Position numbers and translations under genes: made by a program
The notes under the pieces: model-generated
The model's input: only the letters and a program-made list of their open reading frames with translations
What the model was told of the DNA's origin: nothing
Databases searched by the model: none
Assembly: GCF_001905885.1 (NCBI RefSeq)
Contig: NZ_LIYH01000001.1
Span: 994,169 to 1,058,168 of the forward strand
DNA from: Streptomyces sp. CB03234
GTDB taxonomy: Bacteria; Actinomycetota; Actinomycetes; Streptomycetales; Streptomycetaceae
Length of the DNA: 64,000 bases
Direction of reading: 5' to 3'
In this document: one piece after another, positions 8,436 to 17,800 of the stretch
How the letters are laid out: each line of letters opens with the position of its first letter
Position numbering within the stretch: the stretch's first letter is position 1

Positions 8436-8654
8436 ATGGCATGGACGTGGCGGTTCGAGCGGTCCGACGGCACGGAGGTCCAGCCGGCGGTCGAGCCGGA
8501 GGAGTTCACCACCCAGGGCGACGCGGAATCGTGGGTCGGCGAGTACTGGAAGGACCTCAAGGACGGCGGCGCCGACCAGGTCGTCCTCTTCGAGGACGAC
8601 ACGAAGATCTACGGTCCGATGAGCCTCCACGCGGAAGACGCGGCGCAGGGCTGA
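8436..8654 (+). CDS. Small conserved acidic protein, function unknown
   Basis: 72 aa with GGAGG 5 nt before the ATG. Sequence is compact and acidic, rich in Trp and Asp/Glu (MAWTWRFERSDGTEV, WVGEYWKDLKDGG, VVLFEDDTKIYGPM), with no membrane segment. It looks like the short cytoplasmic proteins shared among Streptomyces. Transcribed away from cobU and followed by a strong hairpin, so it is a single-gene unit. I cannot assign a role. Confidence 0.82.
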   Translation: MAWTWRFERSDGTEVQPAVEPEEFTTQGDAESWVGEYWKDLKDGGADQVVLFEDDTKIYGPMSLHAEDAAQG

Positions 8655-8661
8655 CCCCGCC

Positions 8662-8692
8662 GGCGGGGCCGGCGCCCACCGCCGGCCCCGCC
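8662..8692. terminator. Terminator hairpin between convergent genes
   Basis: A perfect 12-bp stem (8662-8673 / 8681-8692) with a 7-nt loop lies between the small gene ending at 8654 and the HtrA-like gene ending at 8735. It could serve both strands; no T-tract follows. Confidence 0.75.
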
Positions 8693-8734
8693 CCGCCTCC
8701 CCGCTCCCGCCCCGCTTTCCGGGTGCGGGTGGCG

Positions 8735-9799
8735 TCAGATCTCGCCCAGCGTGACCCGTGCCGTCGCCGGGCGCCCGCCACGGGTGTACGTCACCGTCAC
8801 CTCGTCGCCCGGTTTCAACGACGCCAGCGCCTCCAGCAGGGACGTCATGGTGGTGATCGCCTCGTCGTCCAGCTTGGTGATGATGTCGCCCGCCCTGAGG
8901 CCCGCGTCCGCCGCGGCGCCTCCCCGGGCCACCTCGACGATCGCGACGCCGCCCGGCTGGTAGTCGTCGGTCAGGACGGTACGGCCGGTGATGTTGAGCG
9001 CCGCCCGGCCCGAGTCGGTGACGCGGCCCGTCCTCACGATCTGGTCGGCGACCGTGCGCACCATGGAGGCGGGGATCGCGAAGCCGATGCCCGGCGCCTG
9101 GCTGCCGCCCAGGTCCGGGTCCGCCGCCGCGAGCGTCGGGATGCCGATGACCTCGCTGTCCAGGTTGACCAGCGCGCCGCCGCTGTTGCCCGGGTTGATC
9201 GCCGCCGACGTCTGGACCATGTTGCCGATCGTCGCGCCCGTGCCACCGCCCGACCGGCTCTCGCTGACGGTGCGTCCGGTCGCGGAGACGATGCCCTGGG
9301 TGACGCTGCCGGACAGGCCGAGCGGTGAGCCCATGGCCAGGACGATTTGGCCCACCTCCACCTTGGACGAGTCGCCGAACGTCGCCGGCTTCAGCCCGTC
9401 CGGGGGGCGGTCCAGCTTGATGACGGCCAGGTCCTGCTCCGGATAGCTGGAGACCAGCTTGGCGGAGAGGGCCTCCTCGCCCGTCGCCACGGTGACCCGG
9501 AAGGTCCTCTCGCGGCCGATGACGTGCGCGTTGGTGACGATGTGGCCCCGGTCGTCGTAGACGACGCCGGAGCCGAGGCTCGCCCGCGCGTCGATCTGCA
9601 CGACCGACGGCAGGACGTTCCTGATGGCGGTCCGGTAGTCGTCCTCCAGCTCGGCCGCCCGCGCGTTTCCGGCCGGCCGGGGCTCCTGCGGCTCGGCCGC
9701 GGCCCTTCCGGCGGGCGGCGAACCGGCCGAACAGCCGCCCACCAGGGCGGCCGCGCAGGCCACGGAGGTCAGGGGCGCGAGCACACGAAGGGCATCCAT
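8735..9799 (-). CDS. HtrA/DegP-like trypsin-fold serine protease lipoprotein with PDZ domain
   Basis: 354 aa. Lipobox LVGGC puts the anchor at Cys23. The trypsin-like domain carries the full triad: His92 (TNAHV), Asp123 (EQDLAVIKLD) and Ser206 (NPGNSGGAL). A PDZ domain fills about residues 260-350 (VARGGAAADAGLRAGDIITKLDD). Expected to sit on the outer face of the membrane and degrade or chaperone misfolded envelope proteins. ATG start, AAAGGGA about 11 nt upstream. It is downstream of the CmoM-like methyltransferase on the same strand, 71 nt away, and may share its transcript. Confidence 0.94.
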   Translation of the reverse strand: MDALRVLAPLTSVACAAALVGGCSAGSPPAGRAAAEPQEPRPAGNARAAELEDDYRTAIRNVLPSVVQIDARASLGSGVVYDDRGHIVTNAHVIGRERTFRVTVATGEEALSAKLVSSYPEQDLAVIKLDRPPDGLKPATFGDSSKVEVGQIVLAMGSPLGLSGSVTQGIVSATGRTVSESRSGGGTGATIGNMVQTSAAINPGNSGGALVNLDSEVIGIPTLAAADPDLGGSQAPGIGFAIPASMVRTVADQIVRTGRVTDSGRAALNITGRTVLTDDYQPGGVAIVEVARGGAAADAGLRAGDIITKLDDEAITTMTSLLEALASLKPGDEVTVTYTRGGRPATARVTLGEI

Positions 9800-9870
9800 G
9801 TCCGGAGTATCCCTTTCGCCCCCCCGATGCGGCGCCCGCTGCGCACCCGATCAGGGGGCCGCCCCGGGCT

Positions 9871-10668
9871 TCAGCCCCGCACGCCGCACAGGTGCAGCAG
9901 CGCCGCCACCCGGCGGTACGGCTCCGTACGCCCCGCCCGGTCCTCCGCCGCCAGCAGCCGCTCCAGCTCCTCCGCGGCGGGCAGCCCCACCTCGTTCGGT
10001 ACGTTGTCGGTGAAGACCCGCACGCCGTACCAGGCCCGGAGCGGCGCCGCGATCCCCGCGAGCGTCGCCGTCAGTGTCTCGAGCCGGTCGGCCCGCACCG
10101 GCGGTCCCGGCCTGTCGATGTCGCTCTCCGACTCGAACGCCGCCAGCGCCCCCGACCAGTCCCCGGCCAGCCCCGGCCGCATGGCCAGCGCGTCCGCGTT
10201 CCGCACGAGCAGCGACAGCAGACCGCCCGGCGCGAGCATCCGGGCGAGCCCCGCCAGCACGGCGTCCGGCTCCTCCGCGTGCATCAGCACGCCGTGGCAC
10301 AGCACCACGTCGAAGCTGCCCGGCAGGAAGTGCACGCCGGTCTCCCGGCCGTCCCCCTCGATCAGCCGGACCCGCTCCCGGATACCGGCGGGTTCGGACG
10401 CCAGCGCCTCGCGGGCCCCCTTCAGCATCTCGGGGTCGGACTCCAGGCCCGTGATGGTGTGTCCGGCACGGGCCAGGCGCAGCGCCTGCGTGCCCTGCCC
10501 CATGCCGACGTCGAGTATCCGCAGCCGCTGCCCCACCGGGTAGCGGGCGGCTATCTGTTCGTCCAGCTGGCGGGCGACGAGCTCCTGGCGGACCGTGGTG
10601 CGCAGTCCGCCGAGCCCGTCCAGCCAGTCCCCCGACGCGCCTCCGAAGCCGGAGACCAGGGTGCTCAG
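9871..10668 (-). CDS. SAM-dependent methyltransferase resembling tRNA methyltransferase CmoM
   Basis: 265 aa class I methyltransferase. Motif I is ILDVGMGQGTQALRLA; later LCHGVLMHAEEPDAVL, APGGLLSLLVRNADALAM, LAGDW and WYGVRVFTDNV follow the pattern I recall for E. coli CmoM/SmtA, which methylates cmo5U in tRNA. The frame has no ATG/GTG near the expected N-terminus. A CTG at 10668 overlaps the upstream stop as CTGA and has GGAGAG 5 nt before it, so CTG is taken as the start. The next ATG upstream (10854) would overlap the DUF3043 gene by 190 nt. Function by similarity of motifs only. Confidence 0.83.
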   Translation of the reverse strand: MSTLVSGFGGASGDWLDGLGGLRTTVRQELVARQLDEQIAARYPVGQRLRILDVGMGQGTQALRLARAGHTITGLESDPEMLKGAREALASEPAGIRERVRLIEGDGRETGVHFLPGSFDVVLCHGVLMHAEEPDAVLAGLARMLAPGGLLSLLVRNADALAMRPGLAGDWSGALAAFESESDIDRPGPPVRADRLETLTATLAGIAAPLRAWYGVRVFTDNVPNEVGLPAAEELERLLAAEDRAGRTEPYRRVAALLHLCGVRG

Positions 10669-11261
10669 GGCCGCTCTCCGCGCTTGACCTGCGGCTTGGG
10701 CAGCCGCAGCCGGCGCAGCTGGAGCGTACGCATCAGGCCGTACGCCACGGCGCCGCGCTTCGGCTCGTTCGGGAAGCGGGCGGCGAGCTGCTTCTTCAGC
10801 CGGAGCCAGATGCCGACCGAGTCCACGATGATCAGGGCGATCACGGCGAGCCACAGCAGCAGGGCGATGTTCTTCAGCTGCGTGGACGGCAGGCTGGACA
10901 GGATCAGGATCACGACCGCCAGCGGCAGGAAGAACTCGGCGACGCAGAAGCGGGAGTCGACGAAGTCGCGCACGAAGCGGCGGACCGGGCCCTTGTCCCG
11001 GGCCGGCAGGTAACGCTCGTCGCCGCTGGCAAGGGCCTGGCGCTGCCTGGCCAGGTCCGCGCGGCGGGCCTCGCGCTGGCGGCGCATGGCCTCCTTGCGG
11101 TCGGTCGGCACGGTCTGGGCACGACGGCGCTGGGTCTGGGCCTCACTCCGCTTCGGGGTCGGGCGGCCCTTGGGGGCCTCGGGGTCGCGGGGCTGCTTGG
11201 AGAGGTCCGCCGTCACCTTGTCGGTGGGGGCCTTCTCATCCTTCGAACGGCTACGGAACAC
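10665..11261 (-). CDS. DUF3043 membrane protein
   Basis: 198 aa. The N-terminal 100 residues are strongly charged (Lys/Arg/Glu-rich, KGRPTPKRSEAQTQRRRAQT), followed by two membrane helices (about residues 112-130 and 136-156) and a basic tail. This matches DUF3043 proteins found across actinobacteria next to cob and respiratory genes (Rv2206 in M. tuberculosis). Start GTG at 11261 gives the typical VFRSRSKDEKAPTDK N-terminus; the 98 residues of open frame before it look random. Stop overlaps the methyltransferase start. Role unknown. Confidence 0.87.
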   Translation of the reverse strand: MFRSRSKDEKAPTDKVTADLSKQPRDPEAPKGRPTPKRSEAQTQRRRAQTVPTDRKEAMRRQREARRADLARQRQALASGDERYLPARDKGPVRRFVRDFVDSRFCVAEFFLPLAVVILILSSLPSTQLKNIALLLWLAVIALIIVDSVGIWLRLKKQLAARFPNEPKRGAVAYGLMRTLQLRRLRLPKPQVKRGERP

Positions 11262-11502
11262 AAAGCCCAAGGGTACGGGGTACGCCGCATGGACCCCACC
11301 CCCGCGGGGAACGATCCGGCAACAGCATGCGTCCACCCCGGCAAGGGCCCTACTCCTTGCGCCGGATCGGAGGCGTACGCAGTCGTCCTTGGGGATGAGC
11401 GCATCCGCGCTCGAACAGTGCGGTAATGGATGCAGGGCCCGTACTGTGGGTTCTGTTGGAGTGCTGCAGCCGAGTTCCGTCAGAAGGGGGCGCGCGAAGC
11501 CC

Positions 11503-12297
11503 ATGAGCGGTGTCATGAAGCGTATGGGGATGATCTTCCGCGCGAAGGCAAACAAGGCCCTTGACCGGGCCGAGGATCCGCGCGAGACCCTCGATTACTC
11601 GTACCAGAAGCAGCTGGAGCTGCTCCAGAAGGTGCGCCGTGGCGTCGCGGACGTGGCGACCTCGCGCAAGCGCCTGGAGCTGCAGCTGAACCAGCTGCAG
11701 GGCCAGTCCGCCAAGCTGGAGGACCAGGGCCGCAAGGCGCTCGCACTGGGCCGTGAGGACCTGGCGCGCGAGGCGCTGTCCCGCCGGGCCGCGCTGCAGC
11801 AGCAGGTCACGGACCTGGAGACGCAGCACCAGACCCTCCAGGGCGAGGAGGAGAAGCTGACGCTCGCCGCGCAGCGCCTCCAGGCCAAGGTCGACGCCTT
11901 CCGTACGAAGAAGGAGACGATCAAGGCCACGTACACCGCCGCCCAGGCGCAGACCCGGATCGCCGAGTCGTTCTCGGGCATCTCGGAGGAGATGAGCGAC
12001 GTCGGCGTCGCCATCCAGCGGGCCGAGGACAAGACCGCGCAGCTCCAGGCGCGGGCCGGCGCGATCGACGAGCTCCTCGCCTCCGGTGCGCTGGACGACC
12101 AGTCGGGCCTCCAGAAGGACGACATCCAGGCCGAGCTGGACCGCCTCTCGGGCGGTACGGACGTCGAGCTGGAGCTCCAGCGCATGAAGGCCGAGCTGGC
12201 CGGGGGCACCACCCCGCAGCAGGCCATCGAGGGCGGCGGCGCCACGCCGCAGGACCAGTCCCAGCAGCAGTCCCAGACCCGGTTCGACAAGAGCTAA
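11503..12297 (+). CDS. pspA: PspA/IM30 family phage-shock protein
   Basis: 264 aa. Opens with MKRMGMIFRAKANKALDRAEDPRETLDYSYQ split by an amphipathic helix, then a long coiled coil (about residues 30-200) rich in Leu/Gln/Lys, the classic PspA/Vipp1 layout. It is a peripheral membrane protein that stabilises damaged membranes and forms large oligomers. The Gln/Thr-rich tail ends QSQTRFDKS. AGAAGGGGG precedes the ATG at 11503 by 12 nt; a second ATG at 11515 would give the more conventional N-terminus. Followed after 12 nt by the PspAA gene. Confidence 0.95.
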   Translation: MSGVMKRMGMIFRAKANKALDRAEDPRETLDYSYQKQLELLQKVRRGVADVATSRKRLELQLNQLQGQSAKLEDQGRKALALGREDLAREALSRRAALQQQVTDLETQHQTLQGEEEKLTLAAQRLQAKVDAFRTKKETIKATYTAAQAQTRIAESFSGISEEMSDVGVAIQRAEDKTAQLQARAGAIDELLASGALDDQSGLQKDDIQAELDRLSGGTDVELELQRMKAELAGGTTPQQAIEGGGATPQDQSQQQSQTRFDKS

Positions 12298-12309
12298 GGA
12301 CGGCGCGTC

Positions 12310-12588
12310 ATGATCGTCAGGATCATGGGGGAGGGCCAGGTGAGGCTGGCGGACAGCCACTTCGCCGAACTCAACAAGCTGGACGACGAACTGCTCGAGG
12401 AGATGGAGGGCGGCGACGGCGAAGGCTTCCGCCGCACGCTCCACGCCCTGCTGGACACGGTGCGCCAGCTGGGCGAGCCGCTTCCGGACGACTCCCTCGA
12501 ACCCTCCGAACTGATCCTGCCGGCGCCGGACGCGACGCTCGAAGAGGTCCGCGCCATGCTCTCCGACGACGGCCTCATCCCCGGCTGA
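12310..12588 (+). CDS. pspAA: PspA-associated protein PspAA
   Basis: 92 aa acidic protein with MIVRIMGEGQVRLADSHFAELNKLDDELLEEME, the pattern of the PspAA partner usually encoded directly after pspA in actinobacteria. Only 12 nt separate it from pspA, so the two are co-transcribed. Likely interacts with PspA or senses membrane stress; the mechanism is not evident from sequence. Confidence 0.92.
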   Translation: MIVRIMGEGQVRLADSHFAELNKLDDELLEEMEGGDGEGFRRTLHALLDTVRQLGEPLPDDSLEPSELILPAPDATLEEVRAMLSDDGLIPG

Positions 12589-12864
12589 GCCCCCGCGGCC
12601 CGGCCGCCCCGCCGTCGGCACCTCCAACACCCGACGCGTGCCCCGTCCCGGACCCCCGGAACGGGGCACACGCACTCCGCGCCGCCACGCGCCACCGCCC
12701 CCGGCCGGACCCCGCCTCGTCGCGGCGAACCGCACCGCCGACCACCGCCCGGCCCACCCGCCGCCCTGGTGGGCACGGCCCCCGCACCCGCCGACGGCCT
12801 GGCCGCGGGCCTGGGGGGCGCCCGGGCAGGAGGGGTGCCCTGCCACGCCGTACCGTTTCCTCCC

Positions 12865-14088
12865 GTGACCACCCTCGGAACCCCGCTCGCGCGCGGGCGG
12901 TGCTGGCTGCGCGAGCACCCCCTGGCGTTCGACGGCGCCCTGGCCCTCGCCGTGCTGGTGTGCATGGTCGCCGGTTCGTTCGTCGACCGGCACGGCGGCC
13001 CGCACGGCGGGCCCGACTTCGGCGGGCGCACCCCCGGGGTGAGCAGCGTGCTGCTCATGCTGATCGGCGCGGCGGCCCTGGTCCCGCGGCGCCGCAACCC
13101 GCTCGGCGTCCTGCTGTTCACCGGCGCGGTCACGCTCGTGGAGCACATCGCCGAGGACCCGCCGGCCCCGGTTGCGATGAGCGCCGTCGTCGCCCTCTAC
13201 ACCGTCGCCTCGCGCACCGACCGCCCCACCACCTGGCGGGTCGGCCTGCTGACGATGACGGTACTGACGGGCGCCGCGATGCTGTCCGGCTCCGCGCCCT
13301 GGTACAGCCAGGAGAACCTGGGCGTCTTCGCGTGGACCGGCATGGCCGCGGCCGCCGGCGACGCCGTCCGCAGCCGCCGCGCCTTCGTCGACGCCATCCG
13401 CGAGCGCGCCGAACGCGCCGAACGCACCCGCGAGGAGGAGGCCCGCCGCCGGGTCGCCGAGGAGCGGCTGCGCATCGCCCGCGACCTCCACGACGTCGTC
13501 GCCCACCACATCGCCCTGGTCAACGTCCAGGCGGGCGTCGCCGCCCACGTCATGGACAAGCGCCCCGACCAGGCCAAGGAAGCCCTCGCCCACGTCCGCG
13601 AGGCCAGCCGTTCCGCACTCAACGAGCTGCGCGCCACCGTCGGCCTGCTCCGCCAGTCCGGCGACCCCGAGGCGCCCACCGAACCGGCTCCCGGCCTCGC
13701 CGTCCTCGACGCGCTGCTGGACACCTTCCGCCACGCCGGCCTCCCCGTGGAACTGGCCCGCACCGACCAGGGCACCCCACTGCCCGCCGCCGTCGACCTC
13801 GCCGCGTACCGGATCATCCAGGAGGCGCTCACCAATGTGCGCAAGCACGCCGGCCCCGACGCCAAGGCCGAGGTGAGCGTCGTCCGGGTGGGCCGGACCG
13901 TCGAGGTGACGGTCCTCGACAACGGCGTGCCCACCCCCCAGAGCGACAGCGGCGGCCACGGCCTCATCGGCATGCGTGAGCGCGTCGCGGCCCTCGGCGG
14001 CACCCTCACCGCCGCCCCCCGCTACGGCGGCGGCTTCCGCGTCCAGGCGATACTGCCGGTCAACGCCCGTACAGAAGGGGACACATGA
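12865..14088 (+). CDS. NarL-type sensor histidine kinase
   Basis: 407 aa. Four to five N-terminal membrane helices (about residues 20-150) precede a HisKA_3 dimerisation domain with RIARDLHDVVAHHIALV (phospho-His in DLHD) and an HATPase domain ending DNGVPTPQ, GGHGLIGMRERVAALGG. The GTG at 12865 has no ribosome site but a TACCGT box 8 nt upstream, which suggests a leaderless mRNA. The upstream ATG at 12769 adds low-complexity sequence only. The stop overlaps the response-regulator ATG by 4 nt. Probably controls the RND exporter downstream. Confidence 0.92.
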   Translation: MTTLGTPLARGRCWLREHPLAFDGALALAVLVCMVAGSFVDRHGGPHGGPDFGGRTPGVSSVLLMLIGAAALVPRRRNPLGVLLFTGAVTLVEHIAEDPPAPVAMSAVVALYTVASRTDRPTTWRVGLLTMTVLTGAAMLSGSAPWYSQENLGVFAWTGMAAAAGDAVRSRRAFVDAIRERAERAERTREEEARRRVAEERLRIARDLHDVVAHHIALVNVQAGVAAHVMDKRPDQAKEALAHVREASRSALNELRATVGLLRQSGDPEAPTEPAPGLAVLDALLDTFRHAGLPVELARTDQGTPLPAAVDLAAYRIIQEALTNVRKHAGPDAKAEVSVVRVGRTVEVTVLDNGVPTPQSDSGGHGLIGMRERVAALGGTLTAAPRYGGGFRVQAILPVNARTEGDT

Positions 14089-14774
14089 CCATCAGAGTGC
14101 TGCTCGCCGACGACCAGGCCCTGCTGCGCAGCGCGTTCAAGGTCCTGGTGGACTCCGAGCCGGACATGGAGGTCGTGGGGGAGGCGGCGGACGGCGCCGA
14201 GGCCGTCGCCCTCGCCCGCTCCCAGCGGGCCGACGTCGTCCTGATGGACATCCGCATGCCCGGTACGGACGGCCTCGCCGCCACCCGCATGATCAGCGCT
14301 GACCCGGACCTCGCGGGCGTCCGCGTGGTCATGCTCACGACCTTCGAGGTGGACGAGTACGTCGTCCAGTCGCTGCGCGCCGGGGCCTCCGGCTTCCTCG
14401 GCAAGGGCGCGGAACCGGAGGAACTGCTCAACGCCATCCGGATCGCCGCCGCCGGCGAGGCGCTGCTGTCGCCCGTCGCCACCAAGGGCCTGATCGCCAC
14501 GTTCCTCGCCCAGGGCGGCCACACGGACTCCGCCCCCGGGGACGGCCAGGCCTACGCGGAGCGGCTCGCGGCCCTCACCGTACGCGAACGGGAGGTCCTC
14601 GTCCTCGTCGCCGGCGGTCACTCCAACGACGAGATCGCCGAGCGCCTGGAGGTCAGCCCGCTCACCATCAAGACCCACGTCAACCGGGCCATGGCCAAGC
14701 TCGGCGCCCGCGACCGCGCCCAACTGGTCGTCACCGCCTACGAATCCGGTCTGGTACGCCCCAGGGCGGAGTGA
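14085..14774 (+). CDS. NarL/FixJ-type response regulator
   Basis: 229 aa. Receiver domain with acid pair LLADDQ, phospho-acceptor in VVLMDIRMPGTDG, switch Thr in VMLTTF and Lys in GFLGKGAEP; LuxR-type helix-turn-helix at the C-terminus (LTVREREVLVLVAGGHSNDEIAERLEV split at NDEI, SPLTIKTHVNRAMAKLGARD). ATG overlaps the kinase stop (ATGA) and has AAGGGG upstream. DNA-binding transcription factor; the adjacent RND gene 119 nt downstream is the obvious candidate target. Confidence 0.96.
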   Translation: MTIRVLLADDQALLRSAFKVLVDSEPDMEVVGEAADGAEAVALARSQRADVVLMDIRMPGTDGLAATRMISADPDLAGVRVVMLTTFEVDEYVVQSLRAGASGFLGKGAEPEELLNAIRIAAAGEALLSPVATKGLIATFLAQGGHTDSAPGDGQAYAERLAALTVREREVLVLVAGGHSNDEIAERLEVSPLTIKTHVNRAMAKLGARDRAQLVVTAYESGLVRPRAE

Positions 14775-14893
14775 CCGAGTACTCCATTCGGTGTATGCCG
14801 GCCATAAGCAAACGGGACCTGGGGGCGACGGAACCCTCCCCTCCGTGGCTGATCGTATGAATACCTGCCGATCCGCCACAGAAGAGAGACCCC

Positions 14894-17800
14894 ATGTCCT
14901 GGCTGTCCAGATTCAGCCTCGCGCAACGGGCCCTGATAGGGCTGATGTCGATCGTGGCGATCGTCTTCGGAGCGATCGCCATCCCGCAGCTCAAGCAACA
15001 GCTGCTGCCCTCCATCGAACTTCCGATGGTGTCGGTCCTCGCCCCCTACCAGGGCGCCTCCCCCGACGTGGTCGAGAAGCAGGTCGTCGAACCGCTCGAA
15101 AACAGCATCAAGGCCGTCGACGGCATCAAGGGCGTCACCTCCACGGCGAGCGAGGGCAACGCCCTCGTCATGGCCACCTTCGACTACGGCGACGAGGGCA
15201 CCGAACAGCTCGTCGCCGACGTCCAGCAGGCCGTCAACCGCGCCCGCGCGCAGCTGCCCGAGGGAGTCGACCCGCAGGTCGTCGCCGGCTCGACCGACGA
15301 CATCCCCACCGTCGTCCTCGCCGTCACGTCCGACAAGGACCAGCAGGCCCTCGCCGACCAGCTGGAGCGGACCGTCGTCCCGGCCATCGAGGACATCGAC
15401 GGCGTCGGCCAGGTCTCCATCGACGGCGTCCAGGACCTCCAGGTCTCCGTCACCCCCGACGAGCGCAAGCTCGCCGCGGCCGGCCTGAACCCCATGACCC
15501 TGTCCGAGGCGCTGAAGGCCGGCGGCGCGACCGTCCCGGCCGGTTCCTTCTCCGAGGCCGGCACGAGCCGCACGGTCCAGGTCGGCGGCGGCTTCACCTC
15601 GCTGAAGCAGATCGAGGACCTGACGATCAAGCCGGAGAAGGGCGACGCGGTACGCCTCGGCGACATCGCCACCGTGAAGCAGGAGGAGTCCCGGCGGGTC
15701 TCCCTCACCCGTACGAACGGCAGGCCGAGCCTCGCCGTCATGGCCACCATGGACAACGACGGCAGCGCCGTCGCCATTTCGGAAGCGGTCCACGACAAGC
15801 TCCCGGACCTGCGCGAGGACCTCGGCTCCGGCGCCGAGCTGACCGTCGTCAGCGACCAGGGCCCGGCCGTCTCCAAGTCGATCTCCGGCCTGACCACCGA
15901 GGGCGCCCTCGGACTGCTCTTCGCCGTCCTCGTCATCCTGGTCTTCCTGGCCTCCCTCCGCTCCACCCTGGTCACCGCGGTCTCCATCCCGCTCTCCGTG
16001 GTCCTCGCCCTGATCGTCCTGTGGACCCGCGACCTGTCGCTCAACATGCTCACCCTGGGGGCCCTCACGATCGCCATCGGCCGGGTCGTCGACGACTCGA
16101 TCGTGGTCCTGGAGAACATCAAGCGGCACCTCGGCTACGGCGAGGAGCGCCAGGCGGCCATCCTCACCGCCGTACGCGAGGTGGCCGGAGCGGTCACCTC
16201 CTCCACCCTCACCACCGTGGCGGTCTTCCTCCCCATCGGCCTGGTCGGCGGCATGGTCGGCGAGCTGTTCGGCTCCTTCAGCCTCACCGTCACGGCGGCT
16301 CTCCTCGCCTCCCTCCTGGTCTCGCTGACCGTCGTCCCCGTCCTCTCCTACTGGTTCCTGCGCGCCCCCAAGGGCACGTCCGCCGACCCCGACGAGGCCC
16401 GCCGGGAGGCGGAGGCCAAGGAGGCCCGCAGCCGCCTCCAGCGCCTGTACGTCCCCGTCCTCCGCTTCGCCACCCGCCGCCGCCTCACCAGCGTGGCCAT
16501 CGCCGTCGTCGTCCTCGTGGGCACCTTCGGCATGGCCCCGCTGCTCAAGACCAACTTCTTCGACCAGGGCGAGCAGGAAGTCCTGTCCATCAAGCAGGAG
16601 CTGCCCGCCGGCACCAGCCTGGAGGCGGCGGACGCCGCGGCGAAGAAGGTCGAAAAGGTCCTGTCCTCCCTCACCGAGGTGAAGGACTACCAGGTCACCG
16701 TCGGAAGCTCCGGCTTCATGGCGGCCTTCGGCGGCGGTACGGGCGCCAACCAGGCCTCGTACCAGGTCACGCTCACGGACTCGGCCTCGTACGAGAAGGC
16801 CCGCGACCGCATCGACGACGAGCTGGGCAAGCTCGACGGCATCGGCGACACGACGATCGCGGCGGGCGACGGCTTCGGCAACCAGGACCTGAGCGTCATC
16901 GTGAAGGCGTCCGACGCGACCACCCTCAAGCAGGCCTCCGAGCAGGTACGGGCGGAGGTCGCCGAGCTCAAGGACGTCACCGACGTCCAGAGCGACCTGT
17001 CGCAGTCCGTCCCGCGCATCTCGGTCAAGGCCAACGCGAAGGCGGCGCAGGCGGGCTTCACCGACGCCACCCTCGGCATGGCGGTCGCCCAGGCCGTACG
17101 CGGCACCCCGGCCGGCAAGGCGGTCCTGGACGACACCGAGCGCGACGTCGTCATCACCTCCACCACTCCCGCCGAAACTCTGGCCGACCTCAAGGCGCTC
17201 CCCCTCGGCCCGGCCAAGCTGTCCGACATCGCCGACGTGAAGCTCGTCCCCGGTCCCGTCTCGATGACCCGCATCGACGGCTCGCGCGCCGCGACCATCA
17301 CGGCGAAGCCGACCGGTGACAACACGGGCGCGGTCAGCGCCGCGCTCCAGTCGAAGATCAACGCGCTGGACCTCCCCGACGGCGCCACCGCCGCCATCGG
17401 CGGCGTCTCCGAGGACCAGGAGGAGGCCTTCGCCAGCCTGGGCCTGGCCATGCTGGCGGCGATCGCGATCGTCTTCATGCTCCTCGTGGCGACCTTCAAG
17501 TCCCTGGTCCAGCCGCTGATCCTGCTGGTCTCCATCCCCTTCGCGGCCACCGGCGCCATCGGCCTCCTGGTGGTCACGGGAACGGCCATGGGGGTCCCGG
17601 CGATGATCGGCATGCTGATGCTGATCGGCATCGTGGTCACCAACGCGATCGTGCTGATCGACCTGATCAACCAGTACCGGGCGCAGGGCCTCGGGGTCGT
17701 CGAATCGGTGATCGAGGGCGGTCGCCACCGCCTCCGCCCGATCCTGATGACGGCCCTGGCGACGATCTTCGCCCTGCTTCCCATGGCCCTGGGCGTCACG

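Noticed and set aside
11350..13959. 869-codon minus-strand frame over pspA and the kinase
   Set aside because: Shadow of PspA and kinase coding; Val/Gly/Arg-rich without motifs.
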